Shown here: piece by piece, positions 21,675 to 34,800 of the stretch
Position numbering within the stretch: position 1 is the stretch's first letter
How the letters are laid out: every line of letters starts with the position of its first letter
Notes under the pieces: generated by a model
What the model was told of the DNA's origin: nothing
Seen by the model: the letters and a program-made list of their open reading frames with translations, nothing else
Database searches by the model: none
DNA from: Rutstroemia sp. NJR-2017a BVV2
Lineage: Eukaryota > Ascomycota > Leotiomycetes > Helotiales > Rutstroemiaceae
NCBI GenBank assembly: GCA_002946415.1
Contig: NJPS01000074.1
Location: forward strand, 310,001-374,000
DNA: 64,000 nt
Reading direction: 5' to 3'
Made by a program: the position numbers and the translations under genes

Positions 21675-24600
21675 ATGGGTGCTTGAGTTGGGCAGCCGGG
21701 AGGTAAACACGTTGTAGTGACTAGCAGCTTGATCGGGGTGTTCTTTCTTTCTTTCCTTTTCCTCCGCGTTTACTATCTGTCTTCCCGCATGTAGTGTACA
21801 GTACAGTAAACATGCAAGTAATTTGCGGCACGGATACGACACGATATGCTGCATAACCTTTTCTGGGTCTGTTTGCGAGGACTGCTGTAGTCATCCCATC
21901 TTCATGTGTTTCGTGAGATCGACATCGATATCGATATCGGTGTCGGGACCGAGGTGAGAATTTTAAGATCTGACGGGATGCAGTTATAAATTGTACGAAG
22001 TGCATACGAGTATTTTCCAGCAGTCAGATATTGGCACCCTTTCTAGTTCTGTTTTTTTGTTTTTTGCTTTTTGATGCTGTGATCAGATTAGCTGTTTGCT
22101 TATGGTAGTGCGAGGAACGGATGGGCAGATAAGGTAAGTTACGACGACGTGCAGGAGATCCCCACACGGTATTGAATACTGGGATGAAGGGGGTGGGTAA
22201 GTGGACTTCGGCTCGGTGCCGTGGGTGGGTTTGCGTTGTTTTTTGATCCGGGTGGTGATGTTTGGGATTGGTGGAGCGTGGGGCCCTACGCTTGAGGGTG
22301 GGGATTTTGAGATACAGACTTGGTCCGAGTTAGTGAATTAGTCTTTTCTAGAAGAGGTTGTTAGTTGAATAACTGGTGGATAAGTACCGTACCGGAGAGG
22401 AAGGAAGCATCAGAGTAGAGAAGTCACTAGGAGATGAGATTTAATGACGGTGATGATGACGATGATGATGATGATATGATTAAATGATTAAATGAAGTTC
22501 AAGTTTTCTGACCCACGCAACAGCTAGCTACAGCTACAGCTACAGCTTCTGCACAATAGTGGGGACGAGGTAGGGAGTAGGGGTAGCTCGTCTAGCTTTT
22601 CTAGCTGATGTTACCGTCGACACATAAACCTACTCGTATCTATGTAGAAACAGCATCGCAAGAGCATGGTCTGTAAGCTGTAAAGTTCGATCTGATGTGG
22701 GCTATAATTAGAGTTGATCAATCGCATGTCATGTACACAAGTACACTTCTCATCCAATAAGTCAATGAATAAGATGCCAAGACAGTCCATCCCGTCAATT
22801 CCAGAACTACCTATGCAGCCAGTTATGGTGAGCTCACCGAGTCCAGTCATTTCTACCAATTCAATCAATAGTGTATTCTCGCTCGTGGAAAAACCCTCGC
22901 TTCGCTCGCTCATGTAAGCAAGGCAAGCCGGCATGTACCCATCCACGCACAAGCTGTACACCCTGAACATCGCATCTCGAACTACTTTGGGTCTTTTCCG
23001 TCCCAAGTCGTCCTATTGAAGTTTCTTTTTGGAACGTCCAAAAGAAAAGTCTATCACATCACATAGTCCTGTCCTCGTACATGTAGCAGTAACATAGCTA
23101 TGTAGTATCTCCATCGTATCGAGCGGCAAATCTAGGAGATAGTTTGGGGAACTCCGGAAAAGTGCTACACGTCACAGACCACATGTTGTGGGAATATTAG
23201 GTCTCGCACTTCGGTCGCCGGAGATAAAAGTTGGTTCATAGATGCACTGTCTAATTCTCCGAGACAGTTTTTATTGATTAAGCTGGGATAGGACAGAATA
23301 GTATGTGGTGGAAAGGAAAGGGTTACAATACGAAGTATGCAATGCATGTAGACAGTTGGATTTGCACTACGCGATGTATGTATGTATGTACCCTTGACCT
23401 CGGAATAATATGTGCAGTGACAGCACAAATGTGTATCTTGTGGCCTGATATGCAGAATGTATACACTACCGATGCAACCAATCGTGCATGGCACGTAGCA
23501 ACATATCGTTGTTGCAAAGCATGCGTAACGACCTGCATGGAATTGCATACCATAATCCAACATCAACATCAACATCACCAAAAAACCAACAAGCCACACG
23601 TTACTTGGAAGGGTAAGCATCTGGATGGCATCTATCCGCCAATTGCGTCTTCTACAGCCTTATGCAAGATAGGCATAAAATACAGTAAGACCGAGCCCCT
23701 CGGCTTACCGAGGCGCAAGCGGAACCGGGGAATTTATGTTTCAAGACCGAAAATGTGGTTGAAGACAGTACGGCCGAATAGAATGAGACAAACAGCCATG
23801 ACTAAGCCGCATGTCACTTGTACTTTGTGAATAAATATATATCTTACTGGGATGAAGAAGAAGTCTAAATCTTAGAAACAAAATAATTTGAATAAATAGT
23901 TAGAACGGAAGAGCTAGAGCTAGTCTAGTTGCTACTAAGAATTCAACGCCCAAGCCCAGCTAACTCTAACAAGACAAGTACGACCCAATAAATGCATCCA
24001 TCAATGGCATGTCCAAGCATGAGTAATACGAGCGAGCAAACGGAAGAACGATACGAATGAGATGCGATAACTATCCTCCACCGCCAATTGAACTTTCTTC
24101 TGCCTGCATCCTGGGTATCTTTACGTACGTACGGTAGAGTAGAATCTCCACGCATAGACTCACCTAAAACTCGTGGCGTGAAAGACGAACATGTAAAAAT
24201 AGCTTTCGTTGTGTGTAACTTAAAGGGTAAGCAGACGCGACGCGAGGGTAAGAAGTAAGACCAGCTGGATGGTACCGTACCGTGCTGCGTCTAAGGCGCA
24301 GTCGATCCTTCGGTAGGCTTTCTTCCTGGCGCAGAAGGGCGGGATGGAAGAGAAGATGCGTGTGTTGATTACTTACTGTATGTGGATGGAGGGGAATTAT
24401 CGAAGTTATTCTTTAGAGGCCGAGAGGTGGATGTGTGTCGGCACTAGGGATGGGAATGACAATTAGAAGGTTTGGATTAGAGGCGGTGTATTTGTAATTT
24501 GAGTTCGTAGCCGTGGATGAAGGGTCCATAGCGTGGATACGGGGGCAAATACTGCGTTTGGATGTGCTCGTGGTCGATCTAAGCGCGGTGTTTAATGAGA

Positions 24601-24989
24601 TGATAGTCGGTGGTCAATGCAAGGAGGGGTTTCTAATGGCAGTATACTAACACTGATGCCTAGCATTTAGGTGAAGGGAATGTTACAATGCATTGGTGTT
24701 AATGGCTGCTGCGCAAAGGGGCCAGCCATCAATACGACAGTTTCAGTAGGAGTAAGCATTGCATGATTCATGAGTTCGAGAACTTAAAATTGCTTGAATT
24801 CGTAGTATAAAAACTCCATTGAAAGAAATGATCGGACTATTCTATCCATGATAAGCCACGATGGAGAAAATGAAATGGAAAATCATGACCCAACCCCCAA
24901 CCGATTGCCGCCTTCCAACAGAAAATAGAGTAGAAATAGGATATCTGTCGCCAAAACACGTAGAGAGAAGTCTGGTAGAAGAAATAGAA
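21675..24989. other. 3.3-kb gap between two convergent genes
   Basis: Both flanking genes end here, so no promoter is needed, yet 3.3 kb separates their stop codons. I see no supported gene. Simple repeats occur: GAT-rich DNA at 22451-22474, CAGCTA units at 22521-22547 and GTAT units at 23373-23390. Frames of 130-175 codons at 22611-23006 and 23165-23830 overlap on opposite strands and have Cys/His/Met-rich compositions unlike proteins. A non-coding RNA or a decayed gene is possible. Confidence 0.5.
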
Positions 24990-26509
24990 TTAAATGAGAA
25001 TACCACCAGCCGACTTGCAAGCTGTTGCTACCGAAGATGGAGTGGTAGTCTTGGTGATAGTGATGCTAAGGAAAGGGTTATTGTAGTTAGCAAACATGAG
25101 TTCTTGAAAAGGGGGGTTTAAATAGCACAGAGGTTTAACGAAACATACGCATACTTCTTTGTGATCGTCTGGGTCACAGTCTTAACGGTGTACGTTTGAA
25201 TTGTACGGGTGGTTGTTGGTGTTGGAGCTGTCACTGAGATGGTGGTTATGCCCTTGTAAACTGTGACTGGCGCCGGTGTACTGTTTACGTGTTAGAATGT
25301 GTTCCATGATAATTCAAGGGTATGTGTCTTACATGGTAGTAGCGAGTGTAGATGTGGCTAGATAATTGGGTCAGTAATGTATTCATAAAAACAGGGATTG
25401 TCAATTTAATTTAAGCTTACTGGTGGTGAAGAAAGTAGTGGTGGTAGTGGTCGAAGTAAGGGTGGTAGTGATCCAGTCAGAAGTGTTAGTATCAGTGATG
25501 GTCAACGTTGGGGCATCTGGAGCACGCTTCTTAAGAAGACGTTCAACTGCGCGGCGTCCCAAGATATTGGCGACATTGACAGGGGTATCACGTCGTAAGG
25601 CTCCAGGGGCTGGTGTAATAGCGGCGGCGGCAGGTGCAGGAGCTGCAATGCGAGCCCTGACGGCTGGGGCTGCTGATGTAACACTTTGAGCAATGGCGAG
25701 GAATTTCTGAGCGGGCCATGGATCTCTGATAGTGGGTCGCGGGGGAACAAGACATGATGCTGTTCTGGTGGTGAAAAAGATTGGCCATGTGTATGTACGC
25801 GAGGTGGAGGTCCGCGTAGAGGTGGTGGTGATCGTGGATGTGACTGTCGGCGGCGTGATGGTGACTGTCCTCTGTGCCGTACTTGAGGCTGCGGTGACAG
25901 TGACACCACGCACTGTAGTCGCATTTGTGATTACTAACGACACAGTCGAAGTGAGTGATGGAGTCACAATGCTTGTGATGTTTACTGGAATCAATCAGTA
26001 TTTGGGTCGGTTATGGCCAGGCAATGTACTTACCAGTTGGAGTATATGTGGTTGTTTGCTGAATGCCGACAGTGATCTGGAATGTTCTTTGAGAAGCAAA
26101 GGAAGGATTATCGCCATTGTTATCCAAAGTGATAATGGTCCAGGTGCCGCTATACATTTGACTCTTAAGAATAGGGCTGATTGAGGTCAGTCTATGTCCA
26201 CAAGTGTTAGATAGCAAGAAAGTAGGTAGCGTACCATGTTGAGAGCTGGTTCGTTCCATCAGGTGTTGTAGAGATGTCAGAGCACAACCATGAATCTTCA
26301 TTGGGGGCGACGAGAATGACTTCGGCAACACCAGTACAACTCAAAAATTGAGTTACGGTGGTGAAGTTAGATGTGTCTGCGCTGTTGATGAAATAGCTTT
26401 GTCCATTTTGAAAGTCAATACCAAATGCTGCACAGTCTGCTCTAGCATAGGGCAGTAGAGTGGCTAACGCAACGAGAGTGGAGGATAGTGTAACGAAGGA
26501 AGACAACAT
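24990..26509 (-). CDS. Secreted Thr/Ser-rich cell-surface protein
   Basis: Six exons are inferred: 26509-26235, 26176-26034, 25984-25421, 25357-25333, 25280-25149 and 25065-24990, for 404 aa. A signal peptide is clear (MLSSFVTLSSTLVALATLLPYARA). The N-terminal 140 residues form a Cys-containing beta-rich domain with CAAFGIDFQNGQSYFINS and TCPILKSQMYSGTWTIITLD. Then come Thr/Val/Ser repeats rich in TTTS, an Ala/Pro stretch, and a segment with three dibasic sites (LRR, GRR, LKKR at about residues 275-300), then more Thr repeats and ACKSAGG near the end. It is probably an O-glycosylated wall or matrix protein. No family name is given because I do not recognise one. The 25-nt fourth exon and the last junction are the weakest parts of the model. 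Confidence 0.7.
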
Positions 26510-29070
26510 GATGAATGAAGCACGAATGAAAGTGATTGATGAGATTGCTGTTTGAAAGCAGATCACAGCAGGGTTGGCGAGGTCAATATAGCATCTCGAA
26601 ATCACATCACTGTTAGGTGAGCTGGACCTCGACAATTCCGCTGATATCGCCGAGCCCGTCCAAAAAAAGAACACGCCGCAGCTGCGCGGAAAGCATTGTG
26701 GGATCTCGCAATATCGATGTCAGGCTTTGTCCGACGCCATCAGACTATTGGACGCTCTGGCTACTACTCTCGATATCAGATAAGTCATGATAGAGAACCT
26801 AAAGAAGTAAGAGTCACCAGCTACTCGGTATACACTAGCGTGCTACCTTCCGCCAGCACGCAGATTTTTCTGTGCCGCTTGGCAACAAAACGCACTTCGT
26901 ATCCACGCGATATGCTTGATTGGGTTGGATTGTTGCATCCTCTGCGGAGTCACTTTTGTAAATTTGTCAAAGTGGGGTGACGTTGGAGATAGTGAGCATA
27001 AGGAAGGATGAATACTAAGGAATGGAGGTTTGTGCAGATGTCCAGTGCTGACTTGCTGGGTCACACAGGAAACTTCCATGCTACTGCTACACTTGCATTG
27101 CTAGGTAGCTCCGAAAACCGCTAGATACCCGCGAAGCCAACACCATCATGATCGCCCTTGCAGCGGGGCGGTCTTTGCGGAATGTCCATATAGCTTTTGA
27201 CGTCTATTCTTCTCAGGATGGGCACGGTAAGCGAATTCTCCGGTGAACGGCTCCGTAAAATCTAAATGTAGTTCAAATGTGCAAATCGGGGCTTGAAACA
27301 TTTCAGAAAATTTTGAGCCTCGTTAGCTTTAACGGGTCCGATTTTCAATTGTGTAAGGACCAGTGCTCTGCTGAACCGAAACTTTGTTCCCCATAAAGTA
27401 TCTGCGCACCAAGGCTCGTTGAGTCTGACCGCTTGGCCCTACGTACTCTGAGTAATGGGCATTCGACCGAGGCGATGCAAACTGTAGCTTGTACTTCGTA
27501 GCTCGCATTGTGGAAGTCTGTGGGCCCAGCGGGAAGAGAAGACAAGCCAGGGCTGAGAGATCGCCCAAGGATATGGCACGTGGAATAGTTCCACTGGACA
27601 AGCAGTGAACAAGCAATGGAAGCCTGAAGTAACATAATCCTGAAAAATTGAATGCTAAGCCAATAGGTTAGACGAACCGCTGGCTGCGGCTTCCTCTCTT
27701 CGCCGTGTCGTAAGATTTTGGGAGGAGGATTTATGTAATACGAAGCTATCCAAGACTTCCGAAGATTTCTAAAACAAACGCCGGTTGGTTCCGGTGGGTT
27801 TAGCTTAGCATTGGTTCGTTTTGTTTTGGGCTTAGCTGCACGCGCCCAGACTGCCGAAATCGCTATAATGCCTGTATCTAATGCCTGCAAATGATGTTGG
27901 TAATTTAGGAATATTTACCAATTTAGCGCAAACACAATTACTACTTGGGTACTCGGTTACATTCCGATTTCATCCCTGCAAGCCTGGTCAGCCCTTGATC
28001 TGAGCTGCACTGCATGGTAGAGCTCCATTCCGTGTTAGACTTCGCTCTTTGTCTTCCTTGCGAACAGCTACCTTGTCGCTATCTACGCATCTATACACCT
28101 GACCGCCTACACCTAAAATGTACCTACACCTTGCAACATCCGCAGTAATCTGCAGCCTATTGGCAAGATCTTCCACAGGAACGACCGATCGAAGTGTCGT
28201 ACGACGTTAGCATCTGGGTACCTTGTCTATTCCATGAAGCCAATGTTCATCCCATGACGAAGGATCCCACCTGAAGGCTCTCAACCTCGCAGTGTTCTAT
28301 CACAAACCCTTACGAACCCTTACAGCTTCGGCATAAGACCACATTGGCATAACTGTTACACCAGTGCCTGAAAATTCTACGTACGCCAATATTTCCACCG
28401 CTACACTGTTACTATTGTTATCATACTTTCACGGAATAAAACGCCACACCTTCGGAAAACAGATCCTCGGGCCAGTCTTGGCATCCACGAAAGCGACTCA
28501 GTATAGGTAATGTAGCTTCAGTACTGTCCGAGGGCTGACCGCCAGGCTAGATATGCATTACTTAGATTCTGGTGCCTCGACCGTGCCTGACTTCTATAAT
28601 TCAATATCGACAACCCTGCAACACACCTGTCATTCTTACTTTAGAGCATCCTGAGATTCCCTGCATGCTTTGGCCCAGAGCTTGTGATTTCAGTATTCCC
28701 AAGCTTCGGACTTTGGTTTCTTTCAGCTCCTAATCAATCTATCAGCAGTCATTGGTTAGTCTCTTGCCGAGACGTCGGTCTGTCAGCCGTCGAGCGGTGT
28801 TTTCGAGGCCGTCCGATAGTGCATCATGCTCCACCGGAATAGCTCAAGCTTGCTCGGACGAGCCTCACCTCGTGTGAGAAGGCGGCAAGTCGCCTGCAAA
28901 TCAGTAAGATCTAGACGAGAAGTAGCACACCACTTTTGAAGACTCCAGGAAGGGATTTTGAGAAGATAAATTTCGCCGGATCCCATTGCACGGTACCTGA
29001 TCTCACTCTCTACTCAGAGCACCTTCATACTTCTCTCTTTCACATCATTTTTTGCTCGAACTTGCTCATC
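26510..29070. other. 2.6-kb divergent promoter region, no gene seen
   Basis: It lies between the start codons of the Thr-rich protein (minus) and the laccase (plus). Short frames at 26696-27079, 27329-27890 and 28783-28986 overlap on opposite strands and look non-coding. A long regulatory region for two secreted proteins is the simplest reading. Confidence 0.45.
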
Positions 29071-31238
29071 ATGAAGTTCTCCAATCTTTTCCTTCTTTCC
29101 GTTTTAAGTCCACTCGTTTTCGGAGCTATCATTCCGGTTCAAGAGCGTGATGGGGACTTAGTAGTCCGCCAGAAGACGTCGACTTCCAGTACCAAGACGT
29201 CAACAAGCAAAACCTCGACTTCTACAAGCAAGACATCGACTTCTACAAGCAAGACATCGACGTCCACGTCAAAGGCGAGCAGTACCTCGACAAAGGCTTC
29301 TTCGACCTCGTCTTCAGTCAGCTCTGGAACGACTACCAAATCTTCCAGCTCCTCAGTCCCACCATCCACGGTCAGCTCAAGCTCAAGCTCGACCTCGGCC
29401 ATATCGAGCTTGGTCGCAGACCCCGCTTGTACCAACTCGGCTTTCACCAGAGCTTGTTGGGGCAATGGCTTCAGTATCGCCACTGACTTTGACACCAAGC
29501 ACCCTAACACTGGCGTCACTCGCAAATACAACCTGGAAATTACCAACACTACTTTGGCACCAGATGGATTCAGTCGTTTAGTTCTGGCCATCAATGGCCA
29601 GTATCCTGGACCAACCCTCTATGCTGATGTAAGTATATGCTCATCCGCTCTGTCTAGTCCACGAGATGGCTATACTTTGCCACTCCCGCTTCCTACCTGG
29701 TGTTTCGATATTAACTTTCCTTAGTGGGGTGATATGATCCAAGTCACCGTAAAGAACTCTCTGCAGAACAACGGCACTGGAATTCATTGGCACGGTATTC
29801 GTCAGCTGAACACGAACACCGAAGACGGCGTTCCTGGAATCACAGAGTGTCCCCTTGCTCCTGGCGACACTAAGACCTATCTTTTCCAAGCTACCCAGTT
29901 CGGCACGACCTGGTATCACAGTCATTTCTCAAGTCAATATGGTGATGGTGTAGTCGGTGCTCTGATCATTAACGGCCCAGCAACCACCAATTACGACATC
30001 GACCTTGGAAGCTACACAGTCAATGATTGGTATTACAAGACGACATTCGAACTCGAAAGCATCATTGGCGGTTCTACTACTGGCCCACCACCCAGTGATA
30101 ATATTCTCATCAATGGTAGTATGGTCAGCCCATCCGGCAGTGGTGGGAAGTACACTACCAACACCATCACTGCGGGCAAGAGGTACCGTCTCCGAATTAT
30201 CAACACTTCAGTCGACAACCACTACCAGGTCTCACTTGATAACCATCCATTCACCGTGATCACTTCTGATTTCGTTCCTATCAAGCCATATCAAGCAAAC
30301 TGGATCTTCGTTGGAATCGGCCAGAGATACGATGTCGTTTTCACGGCTAACCAGACTGTCGGAAGCTATTGGTTCAGAGCCGAAGCTCAATCAGGCTGCG
30401 GTGCAAGCAACAACAATGGCAACGCCAAGAGTATTTTCACCTACAGCGGTGCCGCCAGCACCACCCCAGCTTCAACTGCCACCCCATACACTCAACGCTG
30501 CACGGATGAAACCGGACTTATCCCCTTCTGGGACTCTTTCGTACCAAGCGGACCTCTCTCAGGCAACGTCGATATCCTGAACGTCGCCATCAACATCGGT
30601 GTCGCTACTTCCGGGCCAGTCGTCACCTGGGGTATCAATCTAACAGCCATCGACGTTCAATGGGAGAAGCCCATTCTTCAATACGTCCTCGAAGGCAACA
30701 GCTCTTGGCCCAAAAGCGAGAACTTGATCGAGTTAACTAATGCCAATCAATGGTACTACTGGATTATCCAAGAAGTACCCGGCTCAGTCAATGGTAACCC
30801 GGTCTCCATCGACGTTCCCCATCCAATCCATTTGCACGGCCATGATTTCTATGTTCTCGGCACTGGAATTGGACAGTTCAACCAAACGAACGATGCGCCT
30901 GGTCTTGACTATGATAACCCGGCTAGAAGAGATGTCGCCATGTTGCCTGCTGGTGGATGGCTTGCGTTGGCTTTCCAGACAGATAACCCGGGTGCTTGGT
31001 TGATGCATTGCCACATTGTAAGCTCCCTCCTTACCTGAACACCTCTCTCACATTCCTATACTAACACAAAAACTAGGCATGGCATGTAAGCGAAGGTCTC
31101 GCCGTTCAATTCCTCGAAACAAAAGACAAGATCAACAGCGTCAACCCCATCTCTCCCGCACTAACAAACACATGCAAGAACTGGAACGCATATTATCCAG
31201 CGAAAGCGTATTATTTCAAAAATGATTCCGGTCTTTGA
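29071..31238 (+). CDS. Ascomycete laccase (multicopper oxidase)
   Basis: Three exons, 29071-29628, 29725-31017 and 31077-31238, encode 670 aa. Laccases oxidise phenols with four copper ions and reduce oxygen to water. A signal peptide covers about residues 1-18. All copper ligand blocks are present: HWHG (H207, H209), WYHSHFS, HPIHLHGHD (H552, H555, H557) and HCHIAWH (H614, C615, H616, H620). The protein ends in DSGL, the C-terminal plug typical of ascomycete laccases. Unusually, residues about 34-118 form a Ser/Thr/Lys-rich stalk between the N-terminus and the mature-like start (ACTNSAFTRACW), partly made by a 21-bp repeat. The length is about 80 residues above the usual 580-600 because of it. 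It is probably secreted and heavily O-glycosylated. Roles in lignin, melanin or detoxification cannot be told apart here. Confidence 0.95.
29215..29277 (+). repeat. 21-bp minisatellite in the laccase stalk
   Basis: The unit TCGACTTCTACAAGCAAGAC plus A occurs twice exactly (29215-29235 and 29236-29256), followed by a degenerate third copy. It encodes the repeated STSTSKT unit of the laccase linker, so copy number changes would lengthen the linker in frame. Confidence 0.85.
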
Positions 31239-34200
31239 TTGGTTTATTGATTGGGCGGTTCTTCTCGTTTCTTTGGAGTTCATTTGATTTAAGACTGTTG
31301 ACTTCTTTTGACTCACTCTCTCGCTCCTTTTGCGCTCTCTTCATCGGTCTGTACGGAGAAAAGGAGTCGGCTGCCTGGATGTATAGTAGTATTAGGCGAT
31401 ATCTGGAGCAATATATTGGGGGAATTTTTTACTGAGTGAATTTTAACATGAATTTCTCCATATTGATCTCCGAGTCGTTTATTTGATGTGAGACTTTGAA
31501 CAACGTAGCTGTCCCGGGGTTTCTTGCGAAGTCTGGCGATGCAATATCACTACTCACCTCTTGCTCCAAGTGAGTCCACGTCACTTAAATGTACCGCGAT
31601 GCTCAGGTCCATACGTCAAGTTATTTGAAGAGTGTCGTCCCGGAAGAAAGCTATACGCGGCTTGGAAGATATGTGATTTCTAGGGTTGGTTTCGGATGAC
31701 GCCCATATGTCTAAAGCGGGTGAATACAAGCCGAGAGTTCGGCCGATGTGCGGTTGGTTGGTGACCGGGGAGAGAAAGCCACGTGATGTGGATTGGGAAA
31801 TGGATTTTCTATTTGTAGAGAATTGAAATTGTGTCGGAAATTTGAGTAGATATATATACAAATACTTATTGGATATCATGATAATGCTCAAAGAGTCCTA
31901 TTCCACTCCGTGGTTGAGCTGAGACTTTGATTGCTTGGTAGGCACGTGATTTCAGTTGAACATTATATCTTCGTTGCAAGTGAATGAGGGGTAAATTGCT
32001 GAGTAACAGCGAATCAATTACAATGCAGAGTGATACGGTTTTCGTCCAAATCATTGACTTCAATCCCCAACCCTACCTGTCGAACTATCCCTGAGGTCCC
32101 CAGAACACAGGCCGAGAGAACAAGCACATCCAAGAGCCCCATCTCGTCACAATCGTACAGATTCTCATAAACCAGCTTTCACATGCCAAAGAACTAACTA
32201 CAACTGAACTCTAGACCTCTCTCATAACATCGGCGCGCCTAAAGCGGAGGAGAGGAAGCGCCGGGTTACACAAGTCGCTGTTGGCCGCCAAGTCGGTCTT
32301 GTGTCCGTCTCTTCATTGATGCCCGAAGTATCTTAGTCAACAAGGAGGTTGCTCGAAGAAGACCGAATCCGATAAAGGGTCGTTGTTCTGAGTTATCAAA
32401 GCATGGCTAGCAGCGCTAAGATGTTAGACATGGACTGTGCTGTACATATGTACCCCATGTTTCGCTTGTGGGTCAGTGACCGGCCTCTTGGAATACGATG
32501 AACGTAAATATCCAAGTTGATGATATAGAAAAGGCTCTTCTCGTCTGCGCCTCGGCAGGGAGTTGATTCGTCATATGCATACGACATAGTCGACAAGTTT
32601 CCTATCGAATCCCTTAAGCCGAAGCCCCTCACCCCCAAGTTCTCTCGGACTCGCCAGCTAAGGGGTCGCGCGAAGACAGACCTGGCCTATGCGGCGGCCC
32701 CGAAGCATTGAGAAACTTTCGAACCAACGCAGTGCCACAACGTGGTACGTGAAAGCGACAGTGCAAAAAATTTCTCACCAGGTTCAGGGGCGGAAGACTG
32801 CAGAAAACGGATGATTGCCGGTGTAACAGATGCAGGTTCGACCAAGGGAGTCTGATTGTACAAGCTGAGACTTCAGCGTATATTGGCCACTGCCACTCGC
32901 CTTGTAGACTGACCATCGACGCTAGGCACAGCGACGTCCCAGTGATCTTCGCGCATTGTAAATTATGCCTCTGCTTTCCAACTAGGCTTCACGATTCCTC
33001 CTACTAATTATCCCAATCTCGACCTACCGGCCACCACTCTAGAGCAGCATGTATCGTGCCGGACACAACACGATAATTTGCTTATCTAGCGCTTTACTTT
33101 CCTTTTGTCTTTTGTAGCCCAAGTCAATCTTTAATTTTCTAAATCTGTTTTTTGAAATTGTGGGAAGGAGGAGGATATACCCTAATGTGATGGATGGCGT
33201 GGTGGTCCGGATTGGGAGTTTTATTTCGAGGACTTCCGCTCAGATGAATGCTTCTCTGGGGCTTTGAGTATAATTTTGAGGAGTCAAATGTGTTTAGATG
33301 TTTAAAGTACCTGTGCACCTATCTCCGAAATTGAAGTAAATATGCTGATATGCGAGTACCACATTTCTTGCATCTCTCTTGAACTTGGAGTGCGAAGGAA
33401 CGAAATCGAGTCTTTCACCTCTCGTTCGCGAACGAATGATGAGCACTCGCACAATTCTCTCGACTGAGCATAGATGCCTGGCAAAATGTTCTTTCGTCTG
33501 AGACTGTCCTGCTGCTGAAAATTACCACTGGGTACTCCAATGAACTTCAAACTATACAGGGGATACCTGAATAAGACAAACGACCATCAACAAGGACATG
33601 AGCGTGAAATCACGAAATAACCAAAAAAGTATACATCGGACGGCAGAACCGGAAAATCTGCTGTCAATGCCGCCTATCTCCAATCTGCACAACCAAGCTT
33701 CCAAAGAAAGTCATGACATAGAACCTAGCCCGTCCTTCCAAACGGAATACGGATGTACCCGCACCGTTGCCTCAACTCAGCTTGGACATCGTCACTTGAC
33801 AGCTGTACCTGAACACCAAGTATTTCCATCCATCCATCAACCCAACCGCACGAATAACATCAGACGGAGATGCTGTTTAACCGCCACCACCTTCCTTGGA
33901 AAAAGCTTCGACTTCGAACGTCCCATCCACAGAACAAATCACCACCACTCAAAGCCAGTCCTCACACTTCTCCCGCACCCAACTCCCCCGAAGCCCTCTC
34001 ATTTCCCCAACCTACCTCCGCCGGAGCAAAGGCATTTACCCCAAACACATCTCGTGACGCAACGCCAAGCGCACCCACCGCGCCTCTGATTGGTGGATCT
34101 GATCTGGAAACCAGGTAGCGAAGAACTGTGAAATGCGGGGTGTAATCTATTATGCATAAATGCATTGCGGCATGCGTATAGCTTAGAGTGGTATTTGATT

Positions 34201-34800
34201 GACGTTGATTCTGCCGGGTTTAATAGGGATCTTTTTGAGGTCAATGATGATGATGATGACGGATTCTTTTCTTCTTTACGGTTCGCTCGGATAGGGGTGG
34301 GCCTTATTTGAGCGGTTGGCTATTTGGGATTGGGATTCAATCGGGAGTTTGTGAGGTCGTGTATACGGTACTGTACGCTTATGGGTGAAGGCGTGGAGGA
34401 TGCGTCGAATAAATGAAGTAAGTGGGTGGATACATAGAGCCGTTTCGTGTTTCGTTTCACCACACAAACCGCAGGACACATACTGGCGCCGTGCAACCCG
34501 AAGGTGGGGAGGAAGGAAACACACAACCAGCTCGCTCCGCTTGAGTGTTCATCCGAAAGAAGGAGAATTAAGATTGAAGGGCTATACCTGGCATCCGTTG
34601 CGAGTTTTGCCAGTTCGGTATGATATGTTCCACGACATGTCCGTATAGTATCCGTATAGGATGTATGGGGAAAACCTAAAAAGTGAGGGATGTATATAAG
34701 GAGTCAGGACTCGGCGGTTTGTTGAAGCGTGTTTTTGATATCGATATTGCATTTTATGTATCATTGACAAATTACGACCAACTCAAGAAACCAAGCAAAA
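31239..34800. other. 3.6-kb gap with one weak coding-like segment
   Basis: No gene is supported. The best candidate is a plus-strand frame at 33870-34118 (82 codons) whose second half is Pro/Ser/Ala-rich with C-ending codons and ends in GGSDLETR; it could be the last exon of an unrecognised gene starting upstream. The remaining frames are short. GAT repeats lie at about 34243-34258. The right end carries the TATA box of the acetylesterase gene. Confidence 0.4.
34693..34700 (+). promoter_or_regulatory. TATA box of the acetylesterase gene
   Basis: TATATAAG lies 101-108 bp upstream of the ATG at 34801, a usual distance for a regulated secreted-enzyme gene in filamentous fungi. Confidence 0.6.

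Noticed and set aside
23303..23830. 175-codon plus-strand frame in the 3.3-kb gap
   Set aside because: Met/Cys/His/Thr-rich composition, overlap with a 151-codon opposite frame, and no recognisable domain or splice support.
23750..23830. Minus-strand run reading like a membrane helix (GLVMAVCLILFGRTVFNHIFG)
   Set aside because: Only about 30 codons, no start or matching exons upstream, so a chance hydrophobic run is likely.
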